A stretch of DNA of 64,000 bases from Caulobacter sp. S45 (GCF_009765965.1 NZ_LMUL01000002.1:1-64000); one strand, 5' to 3'. Numbered from the stretch's first letter, positions 18,926 to 27,626 are shown. The notes: generated by a model not told the origin, from the letters alone. A program made the numbers and translations.

Positions 18926-19255
18926 ATGCCGACACCTCACCGCCCGCCCCTCGCTGTCCGTCGCGCCCTACAGAAGCTGGGCGGCGATCTGCGCGACGCA
19001 CGCAAACGCCGCGGCCTCACCGCCGAGATCGTCGCCGAACGCGCCTTCACCAGCCGCCCCACCCTGCAGCGGATCGAGGAAGGCGACGACGGCGTCGGCA
19101 TCGGCATCTACGCCGCCGTCCTCAACGCCCTGGGCCTGCTGGACCACCTGGGCACCCTGGCCGATCCCGCGCGCGACACTGTCGGCCAGCAACTCTCGGC
19201 CGACAAACTGCCCGAACGCGTGCGGGTCCGCCGCTCCAAGACGAGCCCCCAATGA
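18926..19255 (+). CDS. hipB: XRE-family antitoxin/regulator (HipB-like)
   Basis: A 109-residue DNA-binding antitoxin. The helix-turn-helix spans about residues 16-62: LGGDLRDARKRRGLTAEIVAERAFTS in sequence order, then the recognition helix RPTLQRIEEG. It overlaps hipA by 4 bp (ATGA). Inverted repeats directly before its start are the likely operator. The pair lies beside traG and the relaxase gene, a common place for plasmid addiction modules. Confidence 0.85.
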   Translation: MPTPHRPPLAVRRALQKLGGDLRDARKRRGLTAEIVAERAFTSRPTLQRIEEGDDGVGIGIYAAVLNALGLLDHLGTLADPARDTVGQQLSADKLPERVRVRRSKTSPQ

Positions 19256-20499
19256 GCGACATCGAGGTCCACATCGAACTGCCCGGCGGCCCGAGGCGCG
19301 TCGGGACCCTGCGTCGCACGCCGCGGCGCGGCGGCGAGAGCGTGGTCTTCGAGTACCACGCCGACTGGCTGGCCGACCCGCAGCGCTTCTCGCTCGAGCC
19401 GGCCCTAGCCATGGGCCCCGGCCCCTTCGTGCCCGCCGCTGGCCAAAGCTTCTTCGGTTCGATCGGCGACTCGGCGCCCGACACCTGGGGCCGGCGCCTG
19501 ATGCAGCGCGCCGAACGGCGCCGCGCGGACCAGGAGGGACGCCCACCTCGGACCCTGGCCGAAGCCGACTATCTGCTGGGAGTCTCCGATGTCTCTCGGC
19601 TCGGCGCCTTGCGCTTCCGCGAGGTCGGCCAGGACGTGTTCCAGGCGCCGACCGCCGCCGGCGTGCCGGGACTGATCGATCTGGGCCGCCTGATGGGCGT
19701 CACGGAGCGCATTCTACGCGACGAAGAGACCGACGAGGACCTCCAGCTGATCTTCGCCCCGGGCTCGTCCCTCGGCGGCGCCCGGCCCAAGGCCTCGGTG
19801 ATCGACCAGCATGGTCGTCTGGCCATCGCCAAATTCCCGAAGGAGACCGACGACTATTCGGTCGAGCGCTGGGAGGCGATCGCGCTCGATCTGGCGGGCG
19901 CTGCCGGCGTCCGCACCTCCGAACACGAGCTGCTCGAGGTCGGCGGCCGCGCTGTCCTGCTGTCGCGCCGATTCGACCGCGAGGGAGAGGCCCGTATCCC
20001 CTTCCTGTCGGCCCTTTCGATGATGGGCTTGAAGGACGGCGAACACGCCTCCTATCCCGAGCTGGTCGACGTGCTCACGCAGCACGGCGCCGACGCCCGC
20101 GCCGACGCTGCCCAGCTTTACCGACGGATGGTCTTCAACGTGCTGGTCTCCAACGTCGACGACCATCTGCGCAACCACGGCTTCCTGTGGCGCGGCGCGG
20201 GCGGCTGGGTGCTCTCCCCCGCCTACGATCTCAACCCCACGCCGACCGACCTGAAGCCACGGATTCTCACCACCAACATCGACGTCGACGATGGGACCTG
20301 TGACCTCGACCTGGTGCTGCAGGTGGCCGAGTTCTTCGCCCTGGCGCCGGCCGACGCAAATGCGATCGTCGGCGAAGTCGGGCGTGTCGTGGCGGGGTGG
20401 CGCAAAGCGGCCGAAGGGCGCGGCGCGCGGCAAGCCGAGATCAAGCGCATGTCGAGCGCCTTCGAGCACGCCGATCTGGAGCGCGCGCTACGCCTTTGA
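19252..20499 (+). CDS. hipA: HipA-family toxin kinase
   Basis: Serine/threonine kinase toxin; family members phosphorylate aminoacyl-tRNA synthetases and cause growth arrest. 415 residues. GSSLGGARPKAS (about 172-183) is the flexible Ser-containing ATP loop. The catalytic loop NVDDHLRNHGF starts at about 302 and the metal-binding Asp is in SPAYDLNPTP near 325. All key residues are present, so the kinase looks intact. The target cannot be told from sequence. Convergent with the relaxase gene, with a 10-bp gap. Confidence 0.9.
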   Translation: MSDIEVHIELPGGPRRVGTLRRTPRRGGESVVFEYHADWLADPQRFSLEPALAMGPGPFVPAAGQSFFGSIGDSAPDTWGRRLMQRAERRRADQEGRPPRTLAEADYLLGVSDVSRLGALRFREVGQDVFQAPTAAGVPGLIDLGRLMGVTERILRDEETDEDLQLIFAPGSSLGGARPKASVIDQHGRLAIAKFPKETDDYSVERWEAIALDLAGAAGVRTSEHELLEVGGRAVLLSRRFDREGEARIPFLSALSMMGLKDGEHASYPELVDVLTQHGADARADAAQLYRRMVFNVLVSNVDDHLRNHGFLWRGAGGWVLSPAYDLNPTPTDLKPRILTTNIDVDDGTCDLDLVLQVAEFFALAPADANAIVGEVGRVVAGWRKAAEGRGARQAEIKRMSSAFEHADLERALRL

Positions 20500-20509
20500 T
20501 TTGATCGCC

Positions 20510-22003
20510 CTAGAGGTCGGGAACGGGCCCGCGGGGTCGGACGCGCTGCTGGGCCTTCACTCGGTCGTAGGCGCGGCGCTGGGCGTCGGGGGTATGCTGG
20601 CGGATCGCCGACAGGGTGGAGGCGTCCATCGCCCGAACGAACTGGGTGGTCCCCCCCGTCTTGGAGGGGACCTCAAGGGTGTGGTGTCCCAGCTCGCGCG
20701 CGATCAGGGCCTTGACCCTCACGTTCTCGACCGCCTCGGCGCGCTTGGCGATGCGCTTCATCCGTCGCTCCAAGGTGCGCTTCTGGCGATAGGCGTCCTG
20801 CGCCGAAAGACCCGCCGGCGCGATGTTTTTAGCGACGTAGATCTGCCCCGGCTCTGACCGCAGCCAGGCCTGCCGAGCGGCGAGCCGCGCCGAGGCCAGC
20901 CGGAGGGCCGCTTTGGCCTCCGCAATCGCGTTCAGCTCGGCGTGCTTGGCCCAAATCATCCGGGCTGGATTTCGCACCCATCGGGCCAGGGCATTTCGCC
21001 GCGTCCGTACCGATCCGACCCGGCCCTCCACGCGCTCCAATCGGGCCTTGGCCAGCACCTGTTCCCGACGCGCCGGCTGCAGCACCTCGGCCGCCACGGC
21101 GCGGGGGCTTTTCGCACCCGATACCACGATAGCTTCGCGGGCCTGGGACAGTCTTCCATGCTCGCGTAGAAGATCGCCATGCAGCGCGGCGAACTCGTCG
21201 GCGAGCGCCTGCGCGCCGCGGGCCGATTTCGGCGCCTTGCCGACCACTTCGTCCTCGGTCTTGCCGAGGTCCTTCTCGAGGCTCTGGCGCTCGGCCGCAG
21301 TCTCATGGATGGCGCGGTTCACATCGCCCCGATCCGACCGCTCGCCGCGCCGCTCCATGCCCGACGCGGACGGACCCAGATGGATGGTTGGATCGCGCTC
21401 GATCCCCTGGTCGGCCAGGCTCTTGTCGGTGACCTGCGGCGCCGTCCGGCCTAGCGCCCTTTGCAGGTGCTCGTTCTGCACCCGCGCCCAGCCTTCACGC
21501 CAGTGGCGGACCAACTCCGGTTTGGTCCAGGCCTCGACCTTCCGGCCGAACCCCTCCGGCGTCATCTCGCGGGTCGTGACCAGGATGTGGGCGTGGTGGT
21601 TACGCTGATCGCCCGCCTTGTCCGGGCCATGCAACGCGACATCGGCGATCATGCCATGGGCGACGACATGCTCGGCCACGAACGCCCGAACCAAGGCCAG
21701 GCGTTGCTCAGCGTCCAGCTCGTGCGGCAGAGCCAGAAGGATCTCGCGCGCCGGCCGCGAATCCGACCGCTTGTCCGAGAGCTCTGCGGCGTTCCACAGG
21801 CCTTGGCGATCGAGCAGCGCGGCGGGGGCGCCTTCAGGGGCCATGATTTCGGTGTGCTCGACGCCGCCCCGCGCCGAATAGTCGAAGGCCATCTCCAGGC
21901 GCTGATCGTAGAGGGCGGCGCCGGCGCGGTAAGCCGCAGCCGCCACCGCCGAGCGCCCCTGGGCGCGCTGAATCCCCTGCACTTCCAGACGATAGAGCGC
22001 CAT
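20510..22003 (-). CDS. MobA/MobL-family conjugative relaxase (MOBQ)
   Basis: Nicks oriT and pilots the strand into the recipient. 497 residues, starting MALYRLEVQGIQRAQGRSAV. The catalytic tyrosine is probably Tyr25 (AAAAYRAG), and the metal-binding triad is HHAH at 136-139. The C-terminal half is a long charged helix-rich tail without helicase motifs, so it is shorter than TraA-type relaxases of rhizobial plasmids. It is transcribed away from a TraD-like gene, and the intergenic space holds an RSF1010-like nic region. Confidence 0.9.
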   Translation of the reverse strand: MALYRLEVQGIQRAQGRSAVAAAAYRAGAALYDQRLEMAFDYSARGGVEHTEIMAPEGAPAALLDRQGLWNAAELSDKRSDSRPAREILLALPHELDAEQRLALVRAFVAEHVVAHGMIADVALHGPDKAGDQRNHHAHILVTTREMTPEGFGRKVEAWTKPELVRHWREGWARVQNEHLQRALGRTAPQVTDKSLADQGIERDPTIHLGPSASGMERRGERSDRGDVNRAIHETAAERQSLEKDLGKTEDEVVGKAPKSARGAQALADEFAALHGDLLREHGRLSQAREAIVVSGAKSPRAVAAEVLQPARREQVLAKARLERVEGRVGSVRTRRNALARWVRNPARMIWAKHAELNAIAEAKAALRLASARLAARQAWLRSEPGQIYVAKNIAPAGLSAQDAYRQKRTLERRMKRIAKRAEAVENVRVKALIARELGHHTLEVPSKTGGTTQFVRAMDASTLSAIRQHTPDAQRRAYDRVKAQQRVRPRGPVPDL

Positions 22004-22129
22004 CGGCGAGATCGGCTCCCTGGCTTGAACGGCGCCTATCGCCGCTCTGGATCGCTAAGGGGCCCGCCCCTTGGCTCGACCTCGCCAACGGGCGGGGATC
22101 GAGGGGTGTCGGGATCGCCCGACCGCAGG

Positions 22130-22160
22130 GGTTGCACAGCAACCTGTAACTGCGCCATTG
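22130..22160. other. Putative oriT with nic site
   Basis: A perfect inverted repeat GGTTGC-ACA-GCAACC (22130-22144) is followed at once by TGTAACTGCGCCATTG. This is the arrangement of RSF1010/R1162-type oriT, where a hairpin precedes a TAA-x-TGCGCCCT core. By analogy the cut would fall after TGCG, near 22154. The site lies between the relaxase and the divergent TraD-like gene, the standard location. Confidence 0.7.
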
Positions 22161-22227
22161 TCAACACCGCACGCCAGAACCCGTCCGACCATGGGGGGAT
22201 TCTCGCCGCCGTTGGAGTCCGCAAAGC

Positions 22228-22899
22228 ATGGCTGACACCGCCGCCCGCCCGCTGAGCCTGCCCCAGATCGGCGCCGAGCCGAGACGCCGCAAAGACCGCG
22301 AGACCGAAGAGCAGCGGCAACGCCGCCTCGCCCGCCTGGCCGTGCAACTCGCCGAACGTGAACGCCGGGCCCGCCAGGAGATCGCCGCCGCCACCGGCTC
22401 GCTCCCGCGCAATCGCCACGGCTCAATCACCCCGCTCTCACAGATCGAAGATCCGGAGCGCCGACTGGAGGTGCTGAAAGCGCGGGTGGAACGGCTCGAA
22501 GCCGTACTCTCCAAGCTCAACCGCAAGCGAGAAACCCGCGCCAAGATCGTCATGGGCGCGGCGCTCTATGCGGAGGCGCGCGACCTTGGCGACGCGGACC
22601 TACTCGACCGGTTTCGCGACATCCTCGATCGGCGGGTCGAGCGGCCGCAGGACCGGCTGGCTATTCTGGAAGCGTTCGGGATCGATCTGCAGCCGGTCCG
22701 CGAGGAAGCGGGTCAAGGCGCCGAGCCCCCTGCCCTGCCCGACTTCGACACTCTGATCCCTAAGTCCGCGCGCTCGACCACGGTCCGCGGAGGCCGCGTC
22801 CACCCTGACTACAAGGGGCTCCGGATCACCAAGGACAACGTCAGTGATCGCTCGCCGGACGCGGTAGGTCCTCCGTCAGGCGACCGTTCGCAAGAATGA
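22228..22899 (+). CDS. Conjugal transfer accessory protein (TraD/MobC-like)
   Basis: A 223-residue, highly charged, mostly helical protein without membrane helices. Residues 20-50 are an Arg/Glu-rich helix (RRRKDRETEEQRQRRLARLA) and residues 75-105 look like a coiled coil (RRLEVLKARVERLEAVLSKL). It is divergent from the relaxase across oriT, where MOBQ plasmids usually encode a small relaxosome helper. The C-terminal 60 residues are low in complexity. The last 59 bp overlap the convergent lytic-enzyme gene. Confidence 0.65.
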   Translation: MADTAARPLSLPQIGAEPRRRKDRETEEQRQRRLARLAVQLAERERRARQEIAAATGSLPRNRHGSITPLSQIEDPERRLEVLKARVERLEAVLSKLNRKRETRAKIVMGAALYAEARDLGDADLLDRFRDILDRRVERPQDRLAILEAFGIDLQPVREEAGQGAEPPALPDFDTLIPKSARSTTVRGGRVHPDYKGLRITKDNVSDRSPDAVGPPSGDRSQE

Positions 22900-23551
22900 A
22901 AATCCCGCGTTCGGGCGGGGTCGGCGGCGCTTGTGTCGTCGCGTCCTGGGCCTCAGCGGGTGGGATCGCCTGCGCCGGCTTGCCGATGAAGATCGGATCG
23001 GCCGCCACGGTCTTGTCGATCCGATCCTGCGGGACCGGGCCACCGTAAAATGCGTGATCTCCCACCACGGCCAGCGGCGCTCGCCCGCCAAAATTCAAGC
23101 GGTCCGCCGGTGTGGTCCCCGCCGCGATACGCGACGCCACGATCCTCGGGTTCTGGAAGTAGAGCGCGCCGCCGACGAAGTCCGGCATCCGTCCGTCGGC
23201 GACCAGCGCCAGAATGGTGTCGACACGGGCGCTTTGGGCCTGCGTGGGCGCCGGTAGGCGCCGCCAATCTCCGCCGACCCGCGCCACCGGTTCAAACTGG
23301 TGGGGCGCATCGACGACCGCCTCAACAGTCACGCCCCATCCGCCCGACACGAGCCGATTGAGGATGGTCTGCACCACGGCGGCGATCCCGCTGTCGCCCT
23401 GGTTGCCCGCCTCAGCCACCGCGACGCGCGTCAGCGCGTCGCGGTCTTCTAGGCTCAACGTCAGGGACGGTGTGGCGGCGATGGCGTTCGAGGCGCCGAG
23501 CATCGCGGCGGCGGCGCCGACGGCAAGCGTCATGAGGGGCCGCAACCTCAC
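22841..23551 (-). CDS. Exported cell-wall hydrolase (SleB-like)
   Basis: Probable peptidoglycan-cutting enzyme that opens the wall for the transfer apparatus. The GTG at 23551 overlaps the traF stop (GTGA) and gives a good signal peptide: MRLRPLMTLAVGAAAAMLGA with a cleavage site after AIAA. The alternative ATG at 23533 would remove the positive N-region. The hydrolase core is VAVAEAGNQGDSGIAAVVQT with the catalytic Glu, and ILNRL; later DFVGGALYFQNP and DHAFYGG are family-like. The C-terminus is Pro-rich. Confidence 0.8.
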   Translation of the reverse strand: MRLRPLMTLAVGAAAAMLGASNAIAATPSLTLSLEDRDALTRVAVAEAGNQGDSGIAAVVQTILNRLVSGGWGVTVEAVVDAPHQFEPVARVGGDWRRLPAPTQAQSARVDTILALVADGRMPDFVGGALYFQNPRIVASRIAAGTTPADRLNFGGRAPLAVVGDHAFYGGPVPQDRIDKTVAADPIFIGKPAQAIPPAEAQDATTQAPPTPPERGIFILANGRLTEDLPRPASDH

Positions 23552-24153
23552 GCGCGCACCCAGAGCGGCCGGTAGACGCCGATCACGGCGCCGACCGGCA
23601 CGGGCCCGAAATATCGGCTGTCGAAGCTGTTGGGCACGCGGGTGGAGAGGACGAAGACCTCGCCCAGCGCAAGACGGCGACACCCTATCCAACGGGGTAG
23701 CGGCTGGCCCCTCGCGTCCTGTTGCGCGACAGGACCGGCCAGGGCGCCGTTTATCCGGGCGGTCCGCCCATCCGAGCACACATGGTCGCCGCCGACGGCC
23801 GCCACGCGCTTGAGAAAACTATGAAATCGCCGGAGGTGGCCGTCGCCCACCCGGTTTGCCACGGCAGGCGGCGCAAAGGCGATCAGCGCGTCCAATCGCA
23901 CGGGTCCCGCGGCCCGCAGATAGAGGCCGGGCGGCTCGCTCGGCGTGATGTTGACCAGCACCAGCGGCGCCGGACCCGCCAATGGGCCGCTTGCGGCCGT
24001 CAAAACCCCGACAGTCAGGGCTGCCCCCAGCCACAGACGATTTTCGCGCGGCCGAATCCCATCGCCAAAGCCAAGATGCAGGGTTGGTGAGTGTCCTCTG
24101 CGGCGCCGGGCCAGATCGCCCGTCGAAAACAAGCGTCGTAGAGGCCGGTTCAT
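23548..24153 (-). CDS. traF: Conjugative transfer signal peptidase TraF
   Basis: S26-family peptidase that matures the TrbC pilin, in RP4 by cyclisation. 201 residues with one N-terminal membrane helix (WLGAALTVGVLTAASGPLAG, about 41-60). The nucleophile is the Ser in NITPSEPPGLYL and the general base the Lys in FLKRVAAVGGD. GEVFVLSTRVPNSFDSRYFG is the usual box E segment. It overlaps the lytic-enzyme gene by 4 bp. Its partner pilin gene trbC lies 32 kb away in this window. Confidence 0.92.
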   Translation of the reverse strand: MNRPLRRLFSTGDLARRRRGHSPTLHLGFGDGIRPRENRLWLGAALTVGVLTAASGPLAGPAPLVLVNITPSEPPGLYLRAAGPVRLDALIAFAPPAVANRVGDGHLRRFHSFLKRVAAVGGDHVCSDGRTARINGALAGPVAQQDARGQPLPRWIGCRRLALGEVFVLSTRVPNSFDSRYFGPVPVGAVIGVYRPLWVRA

Positions 24154-24543
24154 GCTCCGCCCTCACCACCACCCCGAAAAAGACGGCGACCAGGGCGCAC
24201 GCCCCGGATTCCGACCCACAGCGCCGTTTCCGCCGCCGCTGACCTCCCCAGCCTCACACCGACAGAAAACGCTGCCTTCCTCGAAGGCAATTGCGACGGT
24301 TGTGTCGGTTGCTGGTTTTGGGTTTTGGTCTTGGGTCTTTCTACGATCCTGGGGGTTGCCGGGTGGGAAGAACGCGAAGCGTTCTGGGGCGAGCTTTGCG
24401 AGCGAGCCGGCGGGGGCGTAGCCCCCAAGAGGCGGAGATAAAAGAGTCCTTCGGCTGGGTTTTCCACAGGCGGTCGCAGTTAGAGAGATTCTGTTAGATA
24501 TAGGGAAGTTAGAAGGTTAAGCCCGGAAACTAGGCCGTTTTCT
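24154..24543. other. Gene-free left part of oriV with DnaA box and AT-rich stretch
   Basis: No supportable gene here. From left to right it has a perfect hairpin AGAACGC-GAA-GCGTTCT (24369-24385), a second one GGGGGC-GTA-GCCCCC (24412-24426), a DnaA-box-like TTTTCCACA (24460-24468) and an AT-rich run with repeated GTTAGA (about 24479-24520) that could be the melting element. A minus-strand frame of 105 codons (24150-24467) touches the traF start but has low-complexity content, and I do not accept it as a gene. Confidence 0.6.
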
Positions 24544-24561
24544 ACCCGTAAATCAACGGGT
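24544..24561. promoter_or_regulatory. ACCCG..CGGGT dyad at the edge of oriV (copy B)
   Basis: ACCCGTAAATCAACGGGT has perfect 6-bp arms. It lies between the AT-rich stretch and the first iteron. It belongs to the same 18-bp family as the sites before traG and trbC but has a divergent centre, so it may be a weak or chance copy. Confidence 0.4.
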
Positions 24562-24573
24562 TGGGCGACGGGG

Positions 24574-25091
24574 GCGCCTTCGATACCACGTGCTATTGCA
24601 TTCGAAGACACGAAGCGCCCGCATCTGAAACCACGCGCTCAACTGCATCCGATAACACGGCAAAATCTCAAAATCGGGCTGCACCTGAAACCACGAATAG
24701 TCCTGCACCTGTTCCCACGAGTGGGGCTGCATCCGAAACCACGACATGCCCTGCACCTGAAACCACGATGCGTCCGCGCCCACCCCGAAATCCATGGCTG
24801 CATCTGAAACCACGAGTGTCCGGCCGTCCAAGGTCGCGAATCGGCTGCACTCGAAACCACGACGGCGCGCCTGACCGAGCCAGCGCGGGCGCTGTCGGCG
24901 GCCTGCACTCGATACCACGATGGGGTTAGGCCCCGTTGGAGGCGAAAACCGCCATTTCGGCGGTCGGAATGACCCTGGCCGGCCTGCCGGCGTGGACTCC
25001 CGCCCAGAATCGTGGCTGACAAAGGCGGTATCCTGACCTTTCGCCTGACGAGAAATCGCCTTTCGAGCGCTGCTTGCACTCGAAACCACGT
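24574..25091. repeat. Iteron array of the replication origin (12 copies)
   Basis: Twelve copies of a 17-bp direct repeat, consensus TGCAYCYGAAACCACGA, start at 24574, 24597, 24620, 24644, 24680, 24704, 24728, 24752, 24799, 24846, 24904 and 25075. Most steps are 23-24 bp or twice that (47), about two and a quarter helix turns, so RepA molecules would not stack on exactly one face. The last copy is 27 bp beyond the repA stop codon. Translating the array gives a false 178-codon frame with repeating WFQVQ-like words. Confidence 0.9.
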
Positions 25092-25118
25092 CGGCTTTTT
25101 CAGCCTCTTTCGGCGCCC

Positions 25119-26132
25119 TCAGCGCCGCCGCCGTGTCGCCACGGCAGCTTCATCAATTCCCGTAAGTGTCAGTTGTCGCGGGTTTTTTCCCCCGTCGATT
25201 AAGGCAGCGCGCGCATCCTCTTGAGCGATGCGGGCCTGACGCGCCTCGCGGGCTTTTTCCTGTTTCATCAAGGCCACGGCATCGGCGATGTCGCGGTCCA
25301 CGAAGTGCACCGCCTCACTGCCATCGTTGGTCTTGGTCATCGTCATCCGATAGCGCGGGAGCTGCTGCTCGGTGCCTTCCTTGGCGGCCAATTTGCGCAC
25401 CCTGAGGGCAAAATTGCGCACGACTTCCTCGCTGCCGGTCTTCTGCTGCAGCGTCTTGATCTTGACCGTCCAGCCCTGCTCCTGCGAGCCGGCGTGCTTG
25501 CGGGCGATGCGGTAAACCGCCTTCTCCAGACCCCCGGTGAGGAGGAAATATTCGCGGTCCAGGGTGAGCACGCCGCCGGACTCGCGCAGGCCGTTGAACA
25601 GCCAGCGCGGGATGGTGAGCGAGATGGATCGCAGCTGGGTCGGATCGTTGGGGTCAGCCCCCTCCCCTTCGGTGTCCTCGATCCACTTGAAGGCCGCGTA
25701 TTTGCGCCGCGGACCGGGCCGGATGTTGGTTTCGACTTCGGTGTTTCGCAGGCGCCGAAGCGCGTTCATCAGGTCGCGATAGTCGGCCCCGCTGGTGCCG
25801 CGAGCGATGCCCTTCAGCAGCTCGTAAGGCGTCGTGTAGATGGTCCGCTCGATGTCGTTTCGACCCCGGTCGATGTCGGCCATGATCTTGGAAATACACC
25901 AGATCAGGATGTCGGCGTCCCAGATCGTCGCCATGCCGTAGTTGGGGTTCGGCGTGACCTTCACATAGACGCTTTTGTCCTCGCTCTCGTACTCGATCGG
26001 GATGTTGCGCTTGCGCTTCTGCAGCGAGAAGAACGGCCGCTCCATCATGTCGCGGCTGTCCTTGGGCGCATAGTCGACCAGGTCGCCCACGAAGAAGTCG
26101 CGGATGGGATGCGGATCCTGGCGCTGCGTCAT
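25119..26132 (-). CDS. repA: Plasmid replication initiator RepA
   Basis: Iteron-binding initiator, 337 residues. It belongs to the replication initiator protein A family by overall sequence: FFVGDLVDYAPKDSRDMMERPF at the N-terminus, interrupted here only by normal family spacing, and a winged-helix core with DILIWCISKIMADI and YELLKGIARGTSG, then LTIPRWLFNGL and FLLTGGLEKAVYRIARKHA. A basic tail (EKAREARQARIAQEDARAA) ends the protein. It is the last gene of a parA/small protein/repA operon with 1- and 4-bp overlaps, so initiation and partition are co-regulated. The iterons are immediately downstream. Confidence 0.88.
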   Translation of the reverse strand: MTQRQDPHPIRDFFVGDLVDYAPKDSRDMMERPFFSLQKRKRNIPIEYESEDKSVYVKVTPNPNYGMATIWDADILIWCISKIMADIDRGRNDIERTIYTTPYELLKGIARGTSGADYRDLMNALRRLRNTEVETNIRPGPRRKYAAFKWIEDTEGEGADPNDPTQLRSISLTIPRWLFNGLRESGGVLTLDREYFLLTGGLEKAVYRIARKHAGSQEQGWTVKIKTLQQKTGSEEVVRNFALRVRKLAAKEGTEQQLPRYRMTMTKTNDGSEAVHFVDRDIADAVALMKQEKAREARQARIAQEDARAALIDGGKNPRQLTLTGIDEAAVATRRRR

Positions 26133-26524
26133 CAGACGGTCTTGCCGGTAATCTGGCCCTCGAGCGCGGCCAGGGCCCGCTCGAACGTCTCGCCCAGGCC
26201 CCAGCCATTGGCGTCGGCCAGCGCGTAGAACTGATTGAGGCAGGCGTCCGTCACCTTGACGTTCAACTGCTTGTCACGCCCGGTGCGCCGCCGGCGCAGA
26301 CGGGCCTCCTGCGCGATCGGCTCGGCGGCCGGCGCGGCGATGGCGACCGGCCTAGGTGCCGCAGCCGGCGCGGCCTCGCGGCTCACGAAGCCCCTGGATT
26401 CGGCGGTTTGGCGCACGGCGGCGACCGCTTGCGGGTCGCGCGGACGGGGCGCCGCGGCGGGTTTGAACCCGGCGACGTCCAGGTCGTCTTCGTCGTCGCT
26501 GAAGATCGATGCCCGCTCGGTCAT
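26132..26524 (-). CDS. Small plasmid partition/stability protein
   Basis: A 130-residue protein between parA and repA. The N-terminal 80 residues are disordered and rich in Ala/Pro/Arg; an acidic patch DDEDDLDV is at 10-17. The C-terminal 45 residues (DKQLNVKVTDACLNQFYALA and the helix after it) look like a ribbon-helix-helix or similar DNA-binding fold. In such operons this position is taken by the ParB-like centromere-binding partner of ParA. It overlaps parA by 4 bp and repA by 1 bp. The fold call is inference. Confidence 0.65.
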   Translation of the reverse strand: MTERASIFSDDEDDLDVAGFKPAAAPRPRDPQAVAAVRQTAESRGFVSREAAPAAAPRPVAIAAPAAEPIAQEARLRRRRTGRDKQLNVKVTDACLNQFYALADANGWGLGETFERALAALEGQITGKTV

Positions 26525-27225
26525 GCCGCCTGCCCTCCCCTACCCTCGGCTTCCGCCGATTCCGCCGCTTCGCGAAGCAGCCTCAGGACCTCGTTGGTGA
26601 AGGTGCGCGCGTTGGCCACGGCCTTCTCGATGTTGCGCACTGCGGCCGGGTCCAGCGTCTCCAGGGCTCCGCCGAACGAAAACATCGCCCGGAAGGCTTC
26701 GCGCTCGTTCAATTCGGACTCGAACATCCGCACCCCATGCTTCTTCAGTTCGCTCTGCACGTGGGCCAGGCTGCGCGAGCGCACCGCCACGGCCGTGCGG
26801 GTGAGCAACACCGCATGCAGGATGGTGCGCCGCGTCGTGCGTTCCTGCTTCTTGACCAGCGACAGCGCGCGCGCAGCTTCCTTGGCGTCGAGCTGCGAGC
26901 CTTGGGTCGGCACGATCACCAGGTCCGCCGCACTGATCGCATAGGCCACAGTCAGGGACGAGGTGCCCTCGCAGTCGACGATGACGAACGGGGCCTTGGT
27001 GGCCGCCTCATCGATCTGGTCGAGGATGGTCTCCTGGGTGACCTTCGTGACCACAGACAGATTCTCGGGCGTATTGCCGAGCTTGGCCCAGGAATCCACG
27101 GGCTGGTTGGGATCCGCATCGATCATGATGACCGGGGCGCGGCGCGCCAGCTGGGTCGCCAGGATGGTGGCCGCTGTGGTTTTTCCGACCCCGCCCTTGG
27201 GCGAGATGAAGGCGATCGTTGGCAT
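26521..27225 (-). CDS. parA: ParA-family partition ATPase
   Basis: Walker-type ATPase that moves plasmid copies along the nucleoid. 234 residues, a short ParA without an N-terminal HTH. Deviant Walker A KGGVGKTT is at residues 10-17, then MIDADPNQ (switch), FVIVDCEG (Walker B) and VIVPTQGSQLDAKE. Because it has no DNA-binding domain of its own, autoregulation should be done by the small protein encoded next to it, acting on the repeats upstream (27250-27550). Confidence 0.93.
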   Translation of the reverse strand: MPTIAFISPKGGVGKTTAATILATQLARRAPVIMIDADPNQPVDSWAKLGNTPENLSVVTKVTQETILDQIDEAATKAPFVIVDCEGTSSLTVAYAISAADLVIVPTQGSQLDAKEAARALSLVKKQERTTRRTILHAVLLTRTAVAVRSRSLAHVQSELKKHGVRMFESELNEREAFRAMFSFGGALETLDPAAVRNIEKAVANARTFTNEVLRLLREAAESAEAEGRGGQAA

Positions 27226-27583
27226 AAGGACCTCCGCGCCGCCGCCTGGTCGCTACCAGGTAGCTATCTAGTATCCACCGATTCTCTGAGCCCGGCGGCA
27301 CTCGCCACCTTGCCTCGACAACCGATAGCTTCCAGGAAGCCTATCAACTCGAAAGCTTTCGGAAAGGTTACCGGAAGCTTTCGAGAAGCTATCTGGAAGC
27401 CCGCTATCTGGTAGCTACCAGTTTAATAGCCCCGAGAAGGTGACCCATTCCAAGCGGCAAAGACGCTGATAACCTCCTGACGACCCTAGACGATTCGGCC
27501 CGCCCTCGGAAGCCCCTAACAGGACGCTTCCCGGTAGCTATCTAGTAGCTACTATTCCGACCACTTGACTTCGCTTGCCACCG
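27226..27583. repeat. par promoter and probable centromere with nested repeats
   Basis: No gene. A 15-bp direct repeat GGTAGCTATCTAGTA occurs at 27259-27273 and 27533-27547. Between them are perfect palindromes CGAAAGCTTTCG (27350-27361) and CTGGTAGCTACCAG (27408-27421), an odd dyad CTACC-A-GGTAG (27253-27263) and repeats of AAGCTTTCG and GCTATCTGG. The density and the position before parA fit a parS-type centromere combined with the operon promoter. A related sequence occurs at 47743-47760. Confidence 0.65.
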
Positions 27584-27613
27584 AAAACCCCGCCCGGCGA
27601 ACGCCGGGCGGGG
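27584..27613 (-). terminator. Rho-independent terminator after ssb
   Basis: A 12-bp perfect stem, 27588-27599 with 27602-27613 (CCCCGCCCGGCG and its complement) and an AA loop, followed on the minus strand by TTTT. It lies 13 bp after the ssb stop and separates ssb from the par operon. Confidence 0.85.
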
Positions 27614-27626
27614 CAGGGCAGGGGGC

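Noticed and set aside
24150-24467. A 105-codon frame overlapping the traF start, at the position where other plasmids have a DUF2840 gene
   Set aside because: Composition is low in complexity (Ser/Pro/Arg), no resemblance to DUF2840, and the DNA carries hairpins and a DnaA box.
24553-25089. A 178-codon minus-strand frame with repeating WFQVQ/WFRMQ words
   Set aside because: The repeats come from 24-bp (eight-codon) iteron spacing; there is no start with a ribosome site and the sequence is the origin of replication.
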